64,000 nt of DNA from Daejeonella rubra (GTDB taxonomy: Bacteria > Bacteroidota > Bacteroidia > Sphingobacteriales > Sphingobacteriaceae): NCBI RefSeq assembly GCF_900103545.1, contig NZ_FNHH01000018.1:1-64000 (forward strand), written 5' to 3'. Of the stretch, positions 9,534-17,896 are shown one piece after another (within the stretch, counting starts at the first letter, position 1; the number at the start of each line of letters is the position of its first letter). The notes under the pieces are model-generated. The model saw only the letters and a program-made list of their open reading frames with translations. It had not been told where the DNA came from and did no database searches. The position numbers and the translations under genes are program-made.

Positions 9534-9865
9534 TATTGATATTTTATTAGAATTTGAAAAGATTTAAATAGTGAATAAGGGGTGGATGCTGATCAACAAC
9601 ATCGAGACATTAGGCTGTCTAAGAAGGGAGTAACAATTGAATTTGAAATTTTTCTGCTGAGTACTGTTTTTTTCATAAAACCTATTTTGTAAAGCGTGTG
9701 AGAATCATTTTGATTTCATCGTGCAATTATAAATATAATATCTACTAAATCCATAGACTTTGTATAATATTTATTTATTTTTTTTTGGCTATATTCATTT
9801 TGCATATGATCTATGCTGATTATCTATGCTGTTGCGCATCCTGGAGGTGATTTTCTTTATTATAT
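9534..9865. other. AT-rich upstream region of the TonB receptor
   Basis: This is about 330 bases with T-runs near 9770-9790. It must contain the receptor promoter on the minus strand, but no clear -33/-7 pair or iron-box palindrome could be picked out. The end of the stretch abuts the TolC remnant. Confidence 0.4.
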
Positions 9866-10150
9866 ATTGTGAAGGTGCAGCTACAAAAGCTCACAAGCCA
9901 GGCTTACCTGAATATGGAATCTTCCAGGGAACGTTATCAGAATTTGCTGGAACAAAAGGAAGCTTTCGCTGAATCATTCAGAACTATGGAGATCCGTTTT
10001 AATGCTGGAGCGATAAAGTCGGTGGACTATCTGGTGTCGAAAGGAAAATGATCGGGTGGATCAGAATCTGGCGAAAAGCCGTTGTGATTTTATTCTGAGG
10101 AAGAAAATTCTGAATTTTTATAAGGGTAAATCAATTTATAAAAGACTGCT
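9866..10150 (+). pseudogene. Remnant of a TolC-family outer membrane efflux gene
   Basis: The first frame (9869-10051) reads QAYLNMESSRERYQNLLEQ, then SFRTMEIRFNAGAIKSVDYLV, the typical C-terminal helical and hairpin region of a Bacteroidota TolC-like protein. It breaks at a stop at 10049-10051. After a one-base shift the next frame continues the same family (DQNLAKSRCDFILRKKIL, then FYKGKSIY). About 350 N-terminal residues are absent, and no transporter genes adjoin. This is therefore a frameshifted C-terminal relic, not a functional gene. An intact TolC is present at 16558. Confidence 0.8.
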
Positions 10151-10322
10151 TAGCTTTTTTCAATATTTGCCGAATGAAAAGCGTTTAATTATTTCAGGAC
10201 CGCTTCAGGCTATTGTTCTGCAGATTACACTACCAGGATCAGTATTTGGGATATATCAACATATTTGAAAGTCAGAGGATCTTTTGATTCATATATCAGG
10301 AATTAACTCTTCGGGTATCCTG

Positions 10323-11102
10323 TCAGCTTTCCCACCATCTTAAAGGCAGATCAATCTTATCAATGGAACTGCTTATTAAATCAGGTTTGAAGGCATAATG
10401 GCTAAGGTCTTCCTTTTGGGCAATACCTGAAAGTACCAGAATTGTTTTGTATCCCATTTGAACCCCTCCCTGTATATCGGTTTCCATTGTGTCACCTATC
10501 ACAGTTGTGCCCCCTGTTTCCAGACCTAAATATTTTCGCGCCGAACGCATCATCACCGGACTTGGTTTTCCGGTAACGAAAGCCTTCCGACCGGTTGCTT
10601 CTTCGATCATGGCGGTGGTGGCTGCAATTCCCAAATTATTCCATCCCGGTTTTTTAGGTGAGGGATCCCGGTTGGTAGTAATAAATTTTGCCCCGGCGAG
10701 GATCATATCTACGGCACGCTGCACCATTTCCAATGTAAAATTCCGGCCTTCACCCAATACAACAAATTCAGGGTCGGTGTTTACCAGCGTAATTCCGTTC
10801 TCATGTAAACTGGCCAGTAATCCTCCCTCACCCAATACATATGCAGTGCCATGGGAGCCCTGATCACCGAGGAATTTGCCGGTCGCCATAGCGCTGGTAT
10901 AAACATGATCGACCGTCACATCAATTCCAAGATGCTTCAGCTTACGCACAACCTCAAGCCGCGTACGCTGGCTATTATTGGTCATAAATGTAAATGGGAT
11001 ATCTTTCTTTATAAGATTGTTTATAAATCTGTCGGCTCCCTCAATTAATAATTCACCACTGTAAATTACTCCGTCCATATCTATTAAAAGCCCCTGTTTC
11101 AT
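10323..11102 (-). CDS. HAD-superfamily IIA phosphatase (NagD-like)
   Basis: The start at 11102 (MKQGLLIDMDGVIYSG) is chosen because the upstream extension to 11201 has no family character. The catalytic DMDGV motif is at residues 7-11. The second motif TNN follows near 42-44, the Lys in VTGKPSP near residue 180, and the acidic motif GDTMETD near 205-211. A cap domain sits between motifs II and III, as in the HAD IIA group that includes NagD, 4-nitrophenylphosphatases and phosphoglycolate phosphatases. It is a cytosolic phosphohydrolase of unknown substrate. The length of 259 residues is normal for the family. Confidence 0.88.
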   Translation of the reverse strand: MKQGLLIDMDGVIYSGELLIEGADRFINNLIKKDIPFTFMTNNSQRTRLEVVRKLKHLGIDVTVDHVYTSAMATGKFLGDQGSHGTAYVLGEGGLLASLHENGITLVNTDPEFVVLGEGRNFTLEMVQRAVDMILAGAKFITTNRDPSPKKPGWNNLGIAATTAMIEEATGRKAFVTGKPSPVMMRSARKYLGLETGGTTVIGDTMETDIQGGVQMGYKTILVLSGIAQKEDLSHYAFKPDLISSSIDKIDLPLRWWES

Positions 11103-11279
11103 AAGAATTGATTCTAACCCAAATTTGCATAAAGTATTTCTTAATGGGCAGAAAAATCTGAACATTGGGGATAGTTTTTTGGAAATATTGAAACATATCA
11201 AATTGCCTTGAAGAATATATTTTTTTGGAAAAATGTATTTGATTAAAATTGATCAACAGGTACAATTAATTGATCAATA

Positions 11280-11549
11280 ATGAATTATAAGAACCGGCTA
11301 ATACTGACATTGATTCCGGTATTATCATATCAGATTTCCAATGCCCAACAAATCATTCCACTTTATCCAGGAAAAATTCCTAACTCAAAAGTAAGTGCCA
11401 ATGAAGAGCAAAAAACTGCAAATGCTCTGGTAGATACAGTAAGCAGAAAAGTGTCTGTTCCGACTTTGACCATTTTTGTTCCTTTAAAAAGTCAAAATAA
11501 TGGTTCGGCTGTCATTATTTGTCCGGGAGGAGGCTCCGCTATCCGTTGA
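11280..11549 (+). pseudogene. N-terminal fragment of a secreted esterase, ended by a repeat
   Basis: The fragment starts with a signal peptide (MNYKNRLILTLIPVLSYQISNAQQ) and continues as secreted carbohydrate esterase/acyl hydrolases do (IPLYPGKIPNSK, then VPTLTIFVPLK and AVIICPGGG, the strand and oxyanion loop before the catalytic region). At about 11532, right after CPGGG, the sequence becomes repeat copy 3 and a stop follows at residue 90. The Ser, Asp and His of the triad are all missing. Nothing resembling the rest of the enzyme follows before 11935, so the insertion came with, or was followed by, loss of the remainder. Confidence 0.75.
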
Positions 11550-11604
11550 GTTAGTGAAGCTCTGCGGATTTTCAAATAATTTGGAGTCTCCTGACTCCAC
11601 TGCA
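11532..11604 (-). repeat. Dispersed two-hairpin repeat, copy 3
   Basis: Read on the minus strand this copy has the perfect palindrome GGAGTCAGGAGACTCC (11583-11598), then ATTTGAAAATCCGCAGAG and a second hairpin closed by ATCCG and CGGAT, ending AGCGGAG. It aligns with copy 1 (1821-1888) along its full length. It lies exactly at the point where the esterase fragment loses homology. Confidence 0.75.
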
Positions 11605-11934
11605 TATAAGTAATTGATCTCAATCAAACTACTTTCTTTCTCAACTAATTATTTCCTGAAGAAAATAAGTGATCCTAAAATTGCATGTCAAGGGGACCTA
11701 TAAATGTGGCCATCCATAAGTGTAACTTTCTCCAATAAGCCCCAACCTAGTTATAGGTACACAAGGAATTAAACCCAATCATGTTATTGTTACACTTCTT
11801 GCAATTATTTCTATCTATTTGATTTACTTGTATTTACAAGCTTATTTTTCGGAGGGGATCATCTAATGTCATTAGCTCAAGTTGTCCGGCCCTGAGTAAT
11901 TTTCTATATTTCAATAATAAATCTAAAAAACACA
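11605..11934. other. Intergenic region after the esterase fragment
   Basis: About 330 bases without protein character. No esterase sequence resumes here. The last 50 bases hold a promoter-like pair for the amidohydrolase gene. Confidence 0.4.
11882..11912 (+). promoter_or_regulatory. Candidate Bacteroidota-type promoter for the amidohydrolase
   Basis: TTG at 11882-11884 is separated by 20 bases from TATATTTC at 11905-11912, one mismatch from the TAnnTTTG -7 box used by the primary sigma factor of this phylum. The gene starts at 11935, leaving a short leader of about 15-20 bases. Confidence 0.5.
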
Positions 11935-13320
11935 ATGAGAACAAAGCATTTTTTATTATTCGTCCTTGTCATCCTCGGATTAAGTGCCAGTGCCCAGCAG
12001 CCTGCAGCACCCTCAGGTAAACCCTATAGTTATATTATTAAAGGTGGACATCTGATCGATCCGAAAAACAATATAAATGAAATCATGGACCTGGCAGTCA
12101 CTTCAGGAACACGTGCACAAGCTGCGCGTCCTGCAATGGCTGCTCGTCCGGCAGAAAACGGTCGCCCAGCCCGTCCTGCCATGCCTGCCCGTGCGGCTGT
12201 TCCTGCATCAGAAGGCAAGGTTGCTCTGGTAGCAAAGAATATTAACCCTGATCTTGCCGATAGAGTCATTGATGCCAAAGGTTTATATGTAACACCTGGT
12301 TTGATCGATATACATGTTCATTTCTTCTGGGGACATGATGGAAGTTATTTGAAAAATGCAGCTACAGCTTTACCTGCCGACGGATTTACCTTCCGTACCG
12401 GTGTAACAACAGTTGTTGATGCGGGATGTACAGGCTGGAGAGATTTTGAACTGTATAAAAAACGGACCATCGATGCTTCCCAAACCCGTGTATTAGCTAT
12501 GCTGAACATCGTTGGAACAGGAATGGATGGAGCCGGTGAGAATAATATCGATGAAATGGATCCTCAGAAGACAGCTGAGATGGCTAAGAAATATCCTAAC
12601 GATATCGTAGGGGTGAAACTTGCGCACTTCTCAGGCCGTACCTGGGTTCCTACCGACCGCACAATTGAAGCTGGAAGGCTCGCAAATATTCCGATCATGG
12701 TTGATTTTGGTTCTTCAGATCCATTTTTGCCACTCGATTCATTATTTAACGTGAAGTTCCGAAAAGGCGATATTTATACGCATGCTTTCGGTGGAAATGG
12801 TACTGATAACCCAAATGGAAGAGAATCAATTGTTGATATGAATGGTAAAATAAAGCCATTTGTTTACAAGGCCAGAGAAAAGGGAGTGATCTTCGATGTT
12901 GGTTTTGGAGGAGCAAGTTATCTTTATAACCAGGGTGTTCCTGCTGTAAAAGCTGGTTTTTATCCAAATACCATCAGTACCGACCTTCATACAGGTAGTA
13001 TGAATGGTCCTATGAAAACTATGGAGAACATTATGGGTTTATTTATGGCAACTGGAATGCCTCTTAAAGATGTGATCGCTGCAAGTACCTGGCATCCGGC
13101 TCAAGCTATCAAACGTGAAGAACTTGGAAATCTTTCTCAGGGATCTGTAGCGGATATCGCAATATTTAAGATCAATGATGGCAAGTTTGGATGGCCTGTA
13201 AGAGGAGGGAAGTTTGAAGGATCTCAACGGTTCCAAACTGAAATGACTTTAAGAGCCGGCAATGTCGTTTATGATCTGGACGGAATTTCTCAGCCTGCCG
13301 GACCAACTCCAACACGCTAA
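11935..13320 (+). CDS. Secreted amidohydrolase / deacetylase-family metallohydrolase
   Basis: A signal peptide (MRTKHFLLFVLVILGLSASAQQ) exports the protein. The fold is the metal-dependent amidohydrolase type: a beta-sandwich strand YIIKGGHLIDP near 33-43, the metal-binding HVHF motif after PGLIDI near residue 125, a Lys in GVKLAHFS that is the probable carboxylated ligand, and later HAFGG and STDLHTG supplying His and Asp. The sandwich is interrupted by about 35 residues of Ala/Arg/Pro repeats (AARPAMAARPAENGRPARPA, about 62-80). Related proteins are annotated as dihydroorotase-like or deacetylase-family hydrolases; the substrate is unknown. A strong terminator follows, so it is probably monocistronic. 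Confidence 0.85.
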   Translation: MRTKHFLLFVLVILGLSASAQQPAAPSGKPYSYIIKGGHLIDPKNNINEIMDLAVTSGTRAQAARPAMAARPAENGRPARPAMPARAAVPASEGKVALVAKNINPDLADRVIDAKGLYVTPGLIDIHVHFFWGHDGSYLKNAATALPADGFTFRTGVTTVVDAGCTGWRDFELYKKRTIDASQTRVLAMLNIVGTGMDGAGENNIDEMDPQKTAEMAKKYPNDIVGVKLAHFSGRTWVPTDRTIEAGRLANIPIMVDFGSSDPFLPLDSLFNVKFRKGDIYTHAFGGNGTDNPNGRESIVDMNGKIKPFVYKAREKGVIFDVGFGGASYLYNQGVPAVKAGFYPNTISTDLHTGSMNGPMKTMENIMGLFMATGMPLKDVIAASTWHPAQAIKREELGNLSQGSVADIAIFKINDGKFGWPVRGGKFEGSQRFQTEMTLRAGNVVYDLDGISQPAGPTPTR

Positions 13321-13350
13321 GAGATCTGTATAAATAATCATATAAAAAAT

Positions 13351-13380
13351 GAAATGCCTTCCATTTGGGAGGCATTTTTT
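13351..13380 (+). terminator. Rho-independent terminator
   Basis: Arms AAATGCCTTCC and GGGAGGCATTT pair with one G-T and are followed by a T-run, 30 bases after the amidohydrolase stop codon. The rest of the 323-base interval to 13643 shows only AT-rich sequence and a possible -7 box TAGCTTTG at 13632-13639. Confidence 0.88.
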
Positions 13381-13643
13381 GTGTATCGCTATTTCAGGAT
13401 CAGACAAAGACAGAACTAAAAATATCTCCCGATTGTTATAGATTATATGTTTTATTTCGTGATACTAGATTGTTCACAGCCTGTAATATAAATTCGTAAG
13501 CTGAAAATTTGTTGAAATTCGAAAATCATCTTATAAACGCTAACTCAAAACACAATTTGTTGTACGATTAATATCAATAAGTACGGTATGAATTTCCAAA
13601 ACTGCTCCAAAATACATTGTATTAATTCTTTTAGCTTTGAAAG

Positions 13644-14915
13644 ATGGAAATCCTGATAATTATTTTTCTGATCCTGTTAAATGGAGTGTTCTCAATGAGT
13701 GAAATTGCACTCATTTCAGCACGAAAGTTTAAGCTGGAAACTGCAGCAAAAGGTGGCAATAGAAATGCTGCAAAAGCTTTAGAACTTGCAAGAAACCCAA
13801 ATACTTTTCTTTCTACAGTTCAGATTGGTATAACTCTGATAGGTATTTTGACAGGTATTTTCAGTGGGGAAAAGTTAACGGATGATTTAGAAGCAGCATT
13901 TAAAAGTATCCTGTTCTTATCAGAATACGCTGAAACTTTGGCAGTAGTTTCGGTCGTCTTAATCATCACCTACTTTTCAATTGTATTTGGCGAACTGCTG
14001 CCGAAACGCATCGGATTAAGTTTTCCTGAAACTGTAGCTACCACGATGGCGAGGCCGATGGGGATAATATCCTCCATTACAAAACCTTTTATATGGCTTT
14101 TAGCAATTACTAATGATCTGTTTCTTCGTTTGTTTGGTATTAAGGAAAAGTATGATGGAATAGTAACTGAGGAAGAAATTAAATCAATTATAGCTGAGAG
14201 TGCTACTGGCGGAGAGATCCAGGAAATAGAGGAAGATATTGTTAAGCGTGTTTTTGCATTGGGAGATCGAAAGGCAGTCGAGTTAATGACTCACCGCTCT
14301 GATATTGTATGGTTCGATGTTAAAGATGACTTAAAAATAATATCATCGAAAATTGAAGTTGATCCTCATACAACTTATCCTGTTGTTGATGGCTCTATGG
14401 ATAACCTTCTGGGTACAGTTTCTGCCAACCAAATCCTGCCGAAAAGCTTTGAACCTGATCTGTTTAATTTGAAAGAACTAATTAAGAGGCCACTGTATGT
14501 ACATGAAAGAATGGCTGTTTATAAAGTCCTTGAACAGTTTAAAGAACATAGAGCTCACTTAGCTATAGTTGTTGATGAATATGGAATATTCCAGGGGGTT
14601 CTTTCTTTAACTGATGTTTTTGATGCTCTGATAGGCGATATTAATCCGGGAACCAATCAGGAGTCTGAAATAATAATAAGAGACGAAAAATCATGGCTTG
14701 TTGACGGGCAATATCCATATTATGAATTAGTCAACTATTTTAAGATTAATAATGCACAGGAGCCTGAAGGGTTTACTACTATAAGCGGGTTAATACTTCA
14801 TTTGTTACATCGTTTTCCAACAACCGGAGATAAGGTTAGCTGGAAAGGCTTTGAGATAGAAATATTGGATATGGATGATCAAAGAATTGATAAGGTATTG
14901 ATTACCAGAAAATAG
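13644..14915 (+). CDS. CorC/HlyC-like membrane protein with DUF21 and CBS domains
   Basis: The N-terminal DUF21 (CNNM) membrane domain spans about 1-190, beginning MEILIIIFLILLNGVFSMSE and holding the typical SEIALISAR and GELLPKRIG motifs. Two CBS motifs follow (about 205-330, including HLAIVVDEYGIFQGVLSLTD), then a CorC_HlyC transporter-associated domain (about 345-423, WLVDGQYPYYELVNYF). These proteins are inner-membrane divalent cation (often Mg2+) exporters or their regulators; the older name hemolysin is misleading. The 423-residue length is normal. The gene stands alone between the terminator and the TetR genes. Confidence 0.9.
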   Translation: MEILIIIFLILLNGVFSMSEIALISARKFKLETAAKGGNRNAAKALELARNPNTFLSTVQIGITLIGILTGIFSGEKLTDDLEAAFKSILFLSEYAETLAVVSVVLIITYFSIVFGELLPKRIGLSFPETVATTMARPMGIISSITKPFIWLLAITNDLFLRLFGIKEKYDGIVTEEEIKSIIAESATGGEIQEIEEDIVKRVFALGDRKAVELMTHRSDIVWFDVKDDLKIISSKIEVDPHTTYPVVDGSMDNLLGTVSANQILPKSFEPDLFNLKELIKRPLYVHERMAVYKVLEQFKEHRAHLAIVVDEYGIFQGVLSLTDVFDALIGDINPGTNQESEIIIRDEKSWLVDGQYPYYELVNYFKINNAQEPEGFTTISGLILHLLHRFPTTGDKVSWKGFEIEILDMDDQRIDKVLITRK

Positions 14916-15052
14916 TAAGCGATGATGAAAGTATGTAGCCGAAATTTTTATTAATCTCAACTATTGTACAATTTATTGCCAAAAACACATCTTTCTATAT
15001 TTTTCACTTATACCCCTGCCTAACCAAAAGATTAATTTAAATTTGGGATGCA

Positions 15053-15652
15053 ATGGATAACCAGGATAAAAAAAGACAAGTCATAATTGATTCTGCGGTA
15101 AAACGTTTTGCCCATTATGGGTTGGCTAAAACCACCATGACCGAAATTGCCTCTGATCTGTCATTGTCTAAGGCATTATTATATTATTATTTCCCGGATA
15201 AGATCAGCTTATACTCTGCAGTACTTGAAAGCATTGTTTACGAAATAGACGGAGAATTGAGAAAGGGTGTTGAAACAATTAAAGATACCCACAAAGCATT
15301 ATTCTATGTGCTTGAAAAAAGACAGGAATATATTCTGAAATATTATAATATTCTTGATTATATACGGGTTTCCGGACCAGATCTATCCTCAAATATTCTT
15401 AAGACCATTGAAAATGCCAAGTCTCTGGAGATCAAAATTGTTACTGAAATTTTCCAGCGTGGCATTGATTCTAATGAACTTCATATCAGCAATGCTGCAG
15501 AAGCAGCTGATCTCTTAATGGATGCACTGGTTGGAATGCGTTACATCGCTTTTAGCAATAAACAGGTTTTTCAGCTTCCCGCAGATCATTTTAAAACATT
15601 GCTTTCCCGTCAAAAGAAATTGGCTTCTATCTATCTGAAAGGTCTGCACTAG
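15053..15652 (+). CDS. TetR/AcrR-family transcriptional regulator (first of a tandem pair)
   Basis: The 199-residue protein has an N-terminal helix-turn-helix of the TetR type at about 8-55 (KRFAHYGLAKTTMTEIASDL, then LYYYFPDKISLY) and a helical ligand-binding C-terminal domain. It is closely similar to the next gene, suggesting local duplication. A -7-like TAAATTTG lies at 15038-15045, only a few bases before the start codon. It probably represses an efflux or stress function; the RND operon downstream is the obvious candidate target, but it may act on another operon. Confidence 0.88.
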   Translation: MDNQDKKRQVIIDSAVKRFAHYGLAKTTMTEIASDLSLSKALLYYYFPDKISLYSAVLESIVYEIDGELRKGVETIKDTHKALFYVLEKRQEYILKYYNILDYIRVSGPDLSSNILKTIENAKSLEIKIVTEIFQRGIDSNELHISNAAEAADLLMDALVGMRYIAFSNKQVFQLPADHFKTLLSRQKKLASIYLKGLH

Positions 15653-15702
15653 TCAGTTTTTTGTCACATTATTCTTCCTTGTCCTAAATTTCGCTATAAT
15701 TC

Positions 15703-15733
15703 TTGCACAGGTTTAATCCTATTTGTACTTTTG
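15703..15733 (+). promoter_or_regulatory. Candidate promoter of the tetR2-efflux region
   Basis: TTG at 15703-15705 and TACTTTTG at 15726-15733 (a perfect TAnnTTTG -7 box) are 20 bases apart, the spacing expected for the Bacteroidota primary sigma factor. The inverted repeat at 15732-15754 begins inside the -7 box. Confidence 0.6.
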
Positions 15734-15754
15734 ACTATTATTATTAAATAGTCA
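15732..15754. promoter_or_regulatory. Candidate TetR operator
   Basis: Perfect arms TGACTATT (15732-15739) and AATAGTCA (15747-15754) are separated by 7 bases. The site overlaps the -7 box and the predicted transcription start and lies 24 bases before the second tetR gene, where an autorepressing TetR dimer would bind. Binding is inferred from symmetry and position. Confidence 0.6.
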
Positions 15755-15777
15755 GAAAGTAAAAAGGTTGAAAACGC

Positions 15778-16392
15778 ATGGCTGATAAGAAAAGAGAGTT
15801 GATCATAGAAAAGGCATTGCAGCGTTTCGCACATTTTGGAATTCAAAAAACCACGATGAATGAGATTGCTGAAGACCTGTCTATGTCAAAACCTTCAGTC
15901 TATTACTACTTTCCTGATAAAACATCATTGACCATTGCAGTTATTGAATGGATTATTAAGGAATATCATGAACGCTTGTCATTGTTATTTGAAGGATCGA
16001 AGGATATGTCAGAATCAGTGATTGCTATGCTTGAACTTAGAATTGAATTCCTGGAACGTTATTTCATGCTTCACCTCGAGGATAATACCGAACAAAGTTT
16101 ATGCAGAGAAGAGGTAAAGGATTCGATCGTAAAGATACGTACCAATGAAATTGCACTTGTTGCCAATTTGTTTGATAAGGGTATTCAAGCTGGTGAATTG
16201 AACTTACAGGATTCCAGTCATACTGCTGAACTTTTTATCAATATGCTCTCCGGTATAGCAATGTGGGTGCTTGGTGAGCAAAAGAAACAATTAATACCGG
16301 ATATGGAATCTTTCCGATCTGTTTTTATAAAACAGAAGGAATTGGCTGAGATCTTTTTGAAGGGAATTGGGCCTGTCCTGAATCAACCCTGA
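15778..16392 (+). CDS. TetR/AcrR-family regulator, probable repressor of the RND efflux operon
   Basis: This 204-residue TetR protein is a paralogue of the preceding gene: the helix-turn-helix region (about 8-55, QRFAHFGIQKTTMNEIAEDL, VYYYFPDKTSL) is nearly the same, while the ligand domain has diverged. It sits directly before the TolC-MFP-RND genes, the classic position of a local efflux repressor. An 8-base inverted repeat overlapping its own promoter is a good operator candidate. Its stop codon (16390-16392) is embedded in the first unit of a 22-base tandem repeat, so the final residues may have been altered by repeat expansion. Confidence 0.88.
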   Translation: MADKKRELIIEKALQRFAHFGIQKTTMNEIAEDLSMSKPSVYYYFPDKTSLTIAVIEWIIKEYHERLSLLFEGSKDMSESVIAMLELRIEFLERYFMLHLEDNTEQSLCREEVKDSIVKIRTNEIALVANLFDKGIQAGELNLQDSSHTAELFINMLSGIAMWVLGEQKKQLIPDMESFRSVFIKQKELAEIFLKGIGPVLNQP

Positions 16393-16518
16393 ATCGAGTT
16401 CAGGGTGACTATGAATCGAGTTCAGGGTGACTATGAATCGAGTTCAGGGTGACTATGAATCGAGTTCAGGGTGACTAAGAATCGAGTTCAGGGTGACTAA
16501 GAATTGAGTTCAGGGTGA
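16386..16518. repeat. 22-bp tandem repeat array, six units
   Basis: The unit GAATCGAGTTCAGGGTGACT plus AT or AA starts at 16391, 16413, 16435, 16457, 16479 and 16501; the last is partial and has one change (GAATTGAG). The first unit with its left flank forms the inverted repeat CCCTGAA...TTCAGGG. Period and near-identity point to slippage-type tandem expansion. The array fills most of the space between the second tetR stop codon and the tolC start, so it is part of the leader of the efflux operon. Confidence 0.95.
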
Positions 16519-16557
16519 AAAGAATCAGGGACATAAAGAAAATGAATAAATAGAGAA

Positions 16558-17895
16558 ATGAGAATTAGAATTAAACAAACAGTAAGTGGCATTAGCTTGA
16601 TGGTCCTGCTCAGTTTATCTGCAGGGGCACAGACTGTCAATCTTTCACTGAAGGAAGCATTAAATTATGCGCTTGCAAATAATACGGATATTCAGAAAGC
16701 AAGACTGGAAATTATAAATGGACAGCTTCAAACTGATGAGATCAGGGCAAGAGCACTTCCACAATTAAACGGTAAAAGTTCTTTAACCGACCAGTTGATT
16801 ATTCCGCAGCTGATAGTTGGAAATCAGATATTCAAAATGGGCCGGCAATGGACAGGAGATGTCGGACTAAACTTTAGTCAGCAATTGTTTAATCAGCAGG
16901 TTTTTACTGGTTTGAAAGCCGCAAAAGCTGGAGAGTCCTTTTATAATCTGAGCGCTGAACTTACTGAGGAAGACATTATCCAGCAGGTCTCTACCTCTTA
17001 TTATCAGGTTTTGGTAAGCAGGGAGCAGTTAAAAACCATAGAGGCGAATATTCAATCGATTGGCCGTATTGAGACTACAGTTGCTAATCAGTTTAAAAAT
17101 GGACTGGCTAAGAAGATCGATCTTGATCGTGTCCGTGTAAACCTAACCAATGTGAAAACTCAACGGGATCAACTCGCCAATGGCATAATTCAACAAGAGA
17201 ATGTATTGAAGTTTTATATTGGAATGCCCGTAGATACTAAAATCGAAATGCCTTCTGCAGAACTGAATAAAATTTCTGAGGATGCATTAAGTCGTTATAA
17301 TGATTTTAAAGTAGAAGACCTGACCCGCTACCGTCTTTTGATGAAGCAGGAAGAATTGCTGGGCTATCAGAAGAAAGCAGCGATTGCTGAATATTTTCCT
17401 ACACTAAGTATGACCGGCAATTTCGCCAGAACTAGCACCAGTGATCGTTTTGATCTGTTCGGCGGACAAAATTCAAGCGCTGTCAAATATAATGCATCTG
17501 CAATCGGTCTTACCCTGAACATTCCAATCTTTGATGGCTTTGCCAGAAGATCAAGGGTAAAGCAAGCAGACATTGAGATTCAGCAAATTCAGCAGGATCT
17601 TAAAAACACCAAAAATTCATTAAGCCTGGCCTATAATAATGCCAATCTGGAACTGAGGAACAATATCAGTACTATAAATGCGCAGCAGGAAAACGTAAAA
17701 CTTGCTGGCGAGATATATGCCAGCACTCAAAATAATTACAATAACGGACTCGCTCCACTTACGGACCTATTGAATGCTGAAACTTCGATGGTTGATGCAC
17801 AGAATAGCTATAACAAGGCTTTACTCAATTATAAGCTTGCTGAGATTCAATTAATTCAATCAAACGGAAATATAAAATCACTACTAAACGAATAA
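16558..17895 (+). CDS. TolC-family outer membrane efflux channel
   Basis: The precursor has a signal peptide (ending SAGAQT, about residue 25) and two repeated outer membrane efflux protein domains made of long helices (about 30-215 and 250-440). Typical features are LSLKEALNYALANNTDIQKA at the start and YNNGLAPLTDLLNAE near the C-terminus, the beta-hairpin/helix return of the second half. It is the outer membrane duct of a tripartite pump, joined by the MFP gene one base later and the RND pump beyond. The length of 445 residues is normal. Its leader contains the 22-bp tandem array. Confidence 0.93.
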   Translation: MRIRIKQTVSGISLMVLLSLSAGAQTVNLSLKEALNYALANNTDIQKARLEIINGQLQTDEIRARALPQLNGKSSLTDQLIIPQLIVGNQIFKMGRQWTGDVGLNFSQQLFNQQVFTGLKAAKAGESFYNLSAELTEEDIIQQVSTSYYQVLVSREQLKTIEANIQSIGRIETTVANQFKNGLAKKIDLDRVRVNLTNVKTQRDQLANGIIQQENVLKFYIGMPVDTKIEMPSAELNKISEDALSRYNDFKVEDLTRYRLLMKQEELLGYQKKAAIAEYFPTLSMTGNFARTSTSDRFDLFGGQNSSAVKYNASAIGLTLNIPIFDGFARRSRVKQADIEIQQIQQDLKNTKNSLSLAYNNANLELRNNISTINAQQENVKLAGEIYASTQNNYNNGLAPLTDLLNAETSMVDAQNSYNKALLNYKLAEIQLIQSNGNIKSLLNE

Positions 17896-17896
17896 G

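Noticed and set aside
10056..10268. 70-codon frame taken as a separate gene
   Set aside because: Its first 30 codons continue the TolC relic after a frameshift; the rest is non-coding in character.
11532..11604. Repeat as an insertion sequence end
   Set aside because: There is no transposase and no second terminal repeat; the element is only about 70 bases.
16391..16518. Possible CRISPR array
   Set aside because: The 22-base units are contiguous with no spacers, and no cas genes are nearby.
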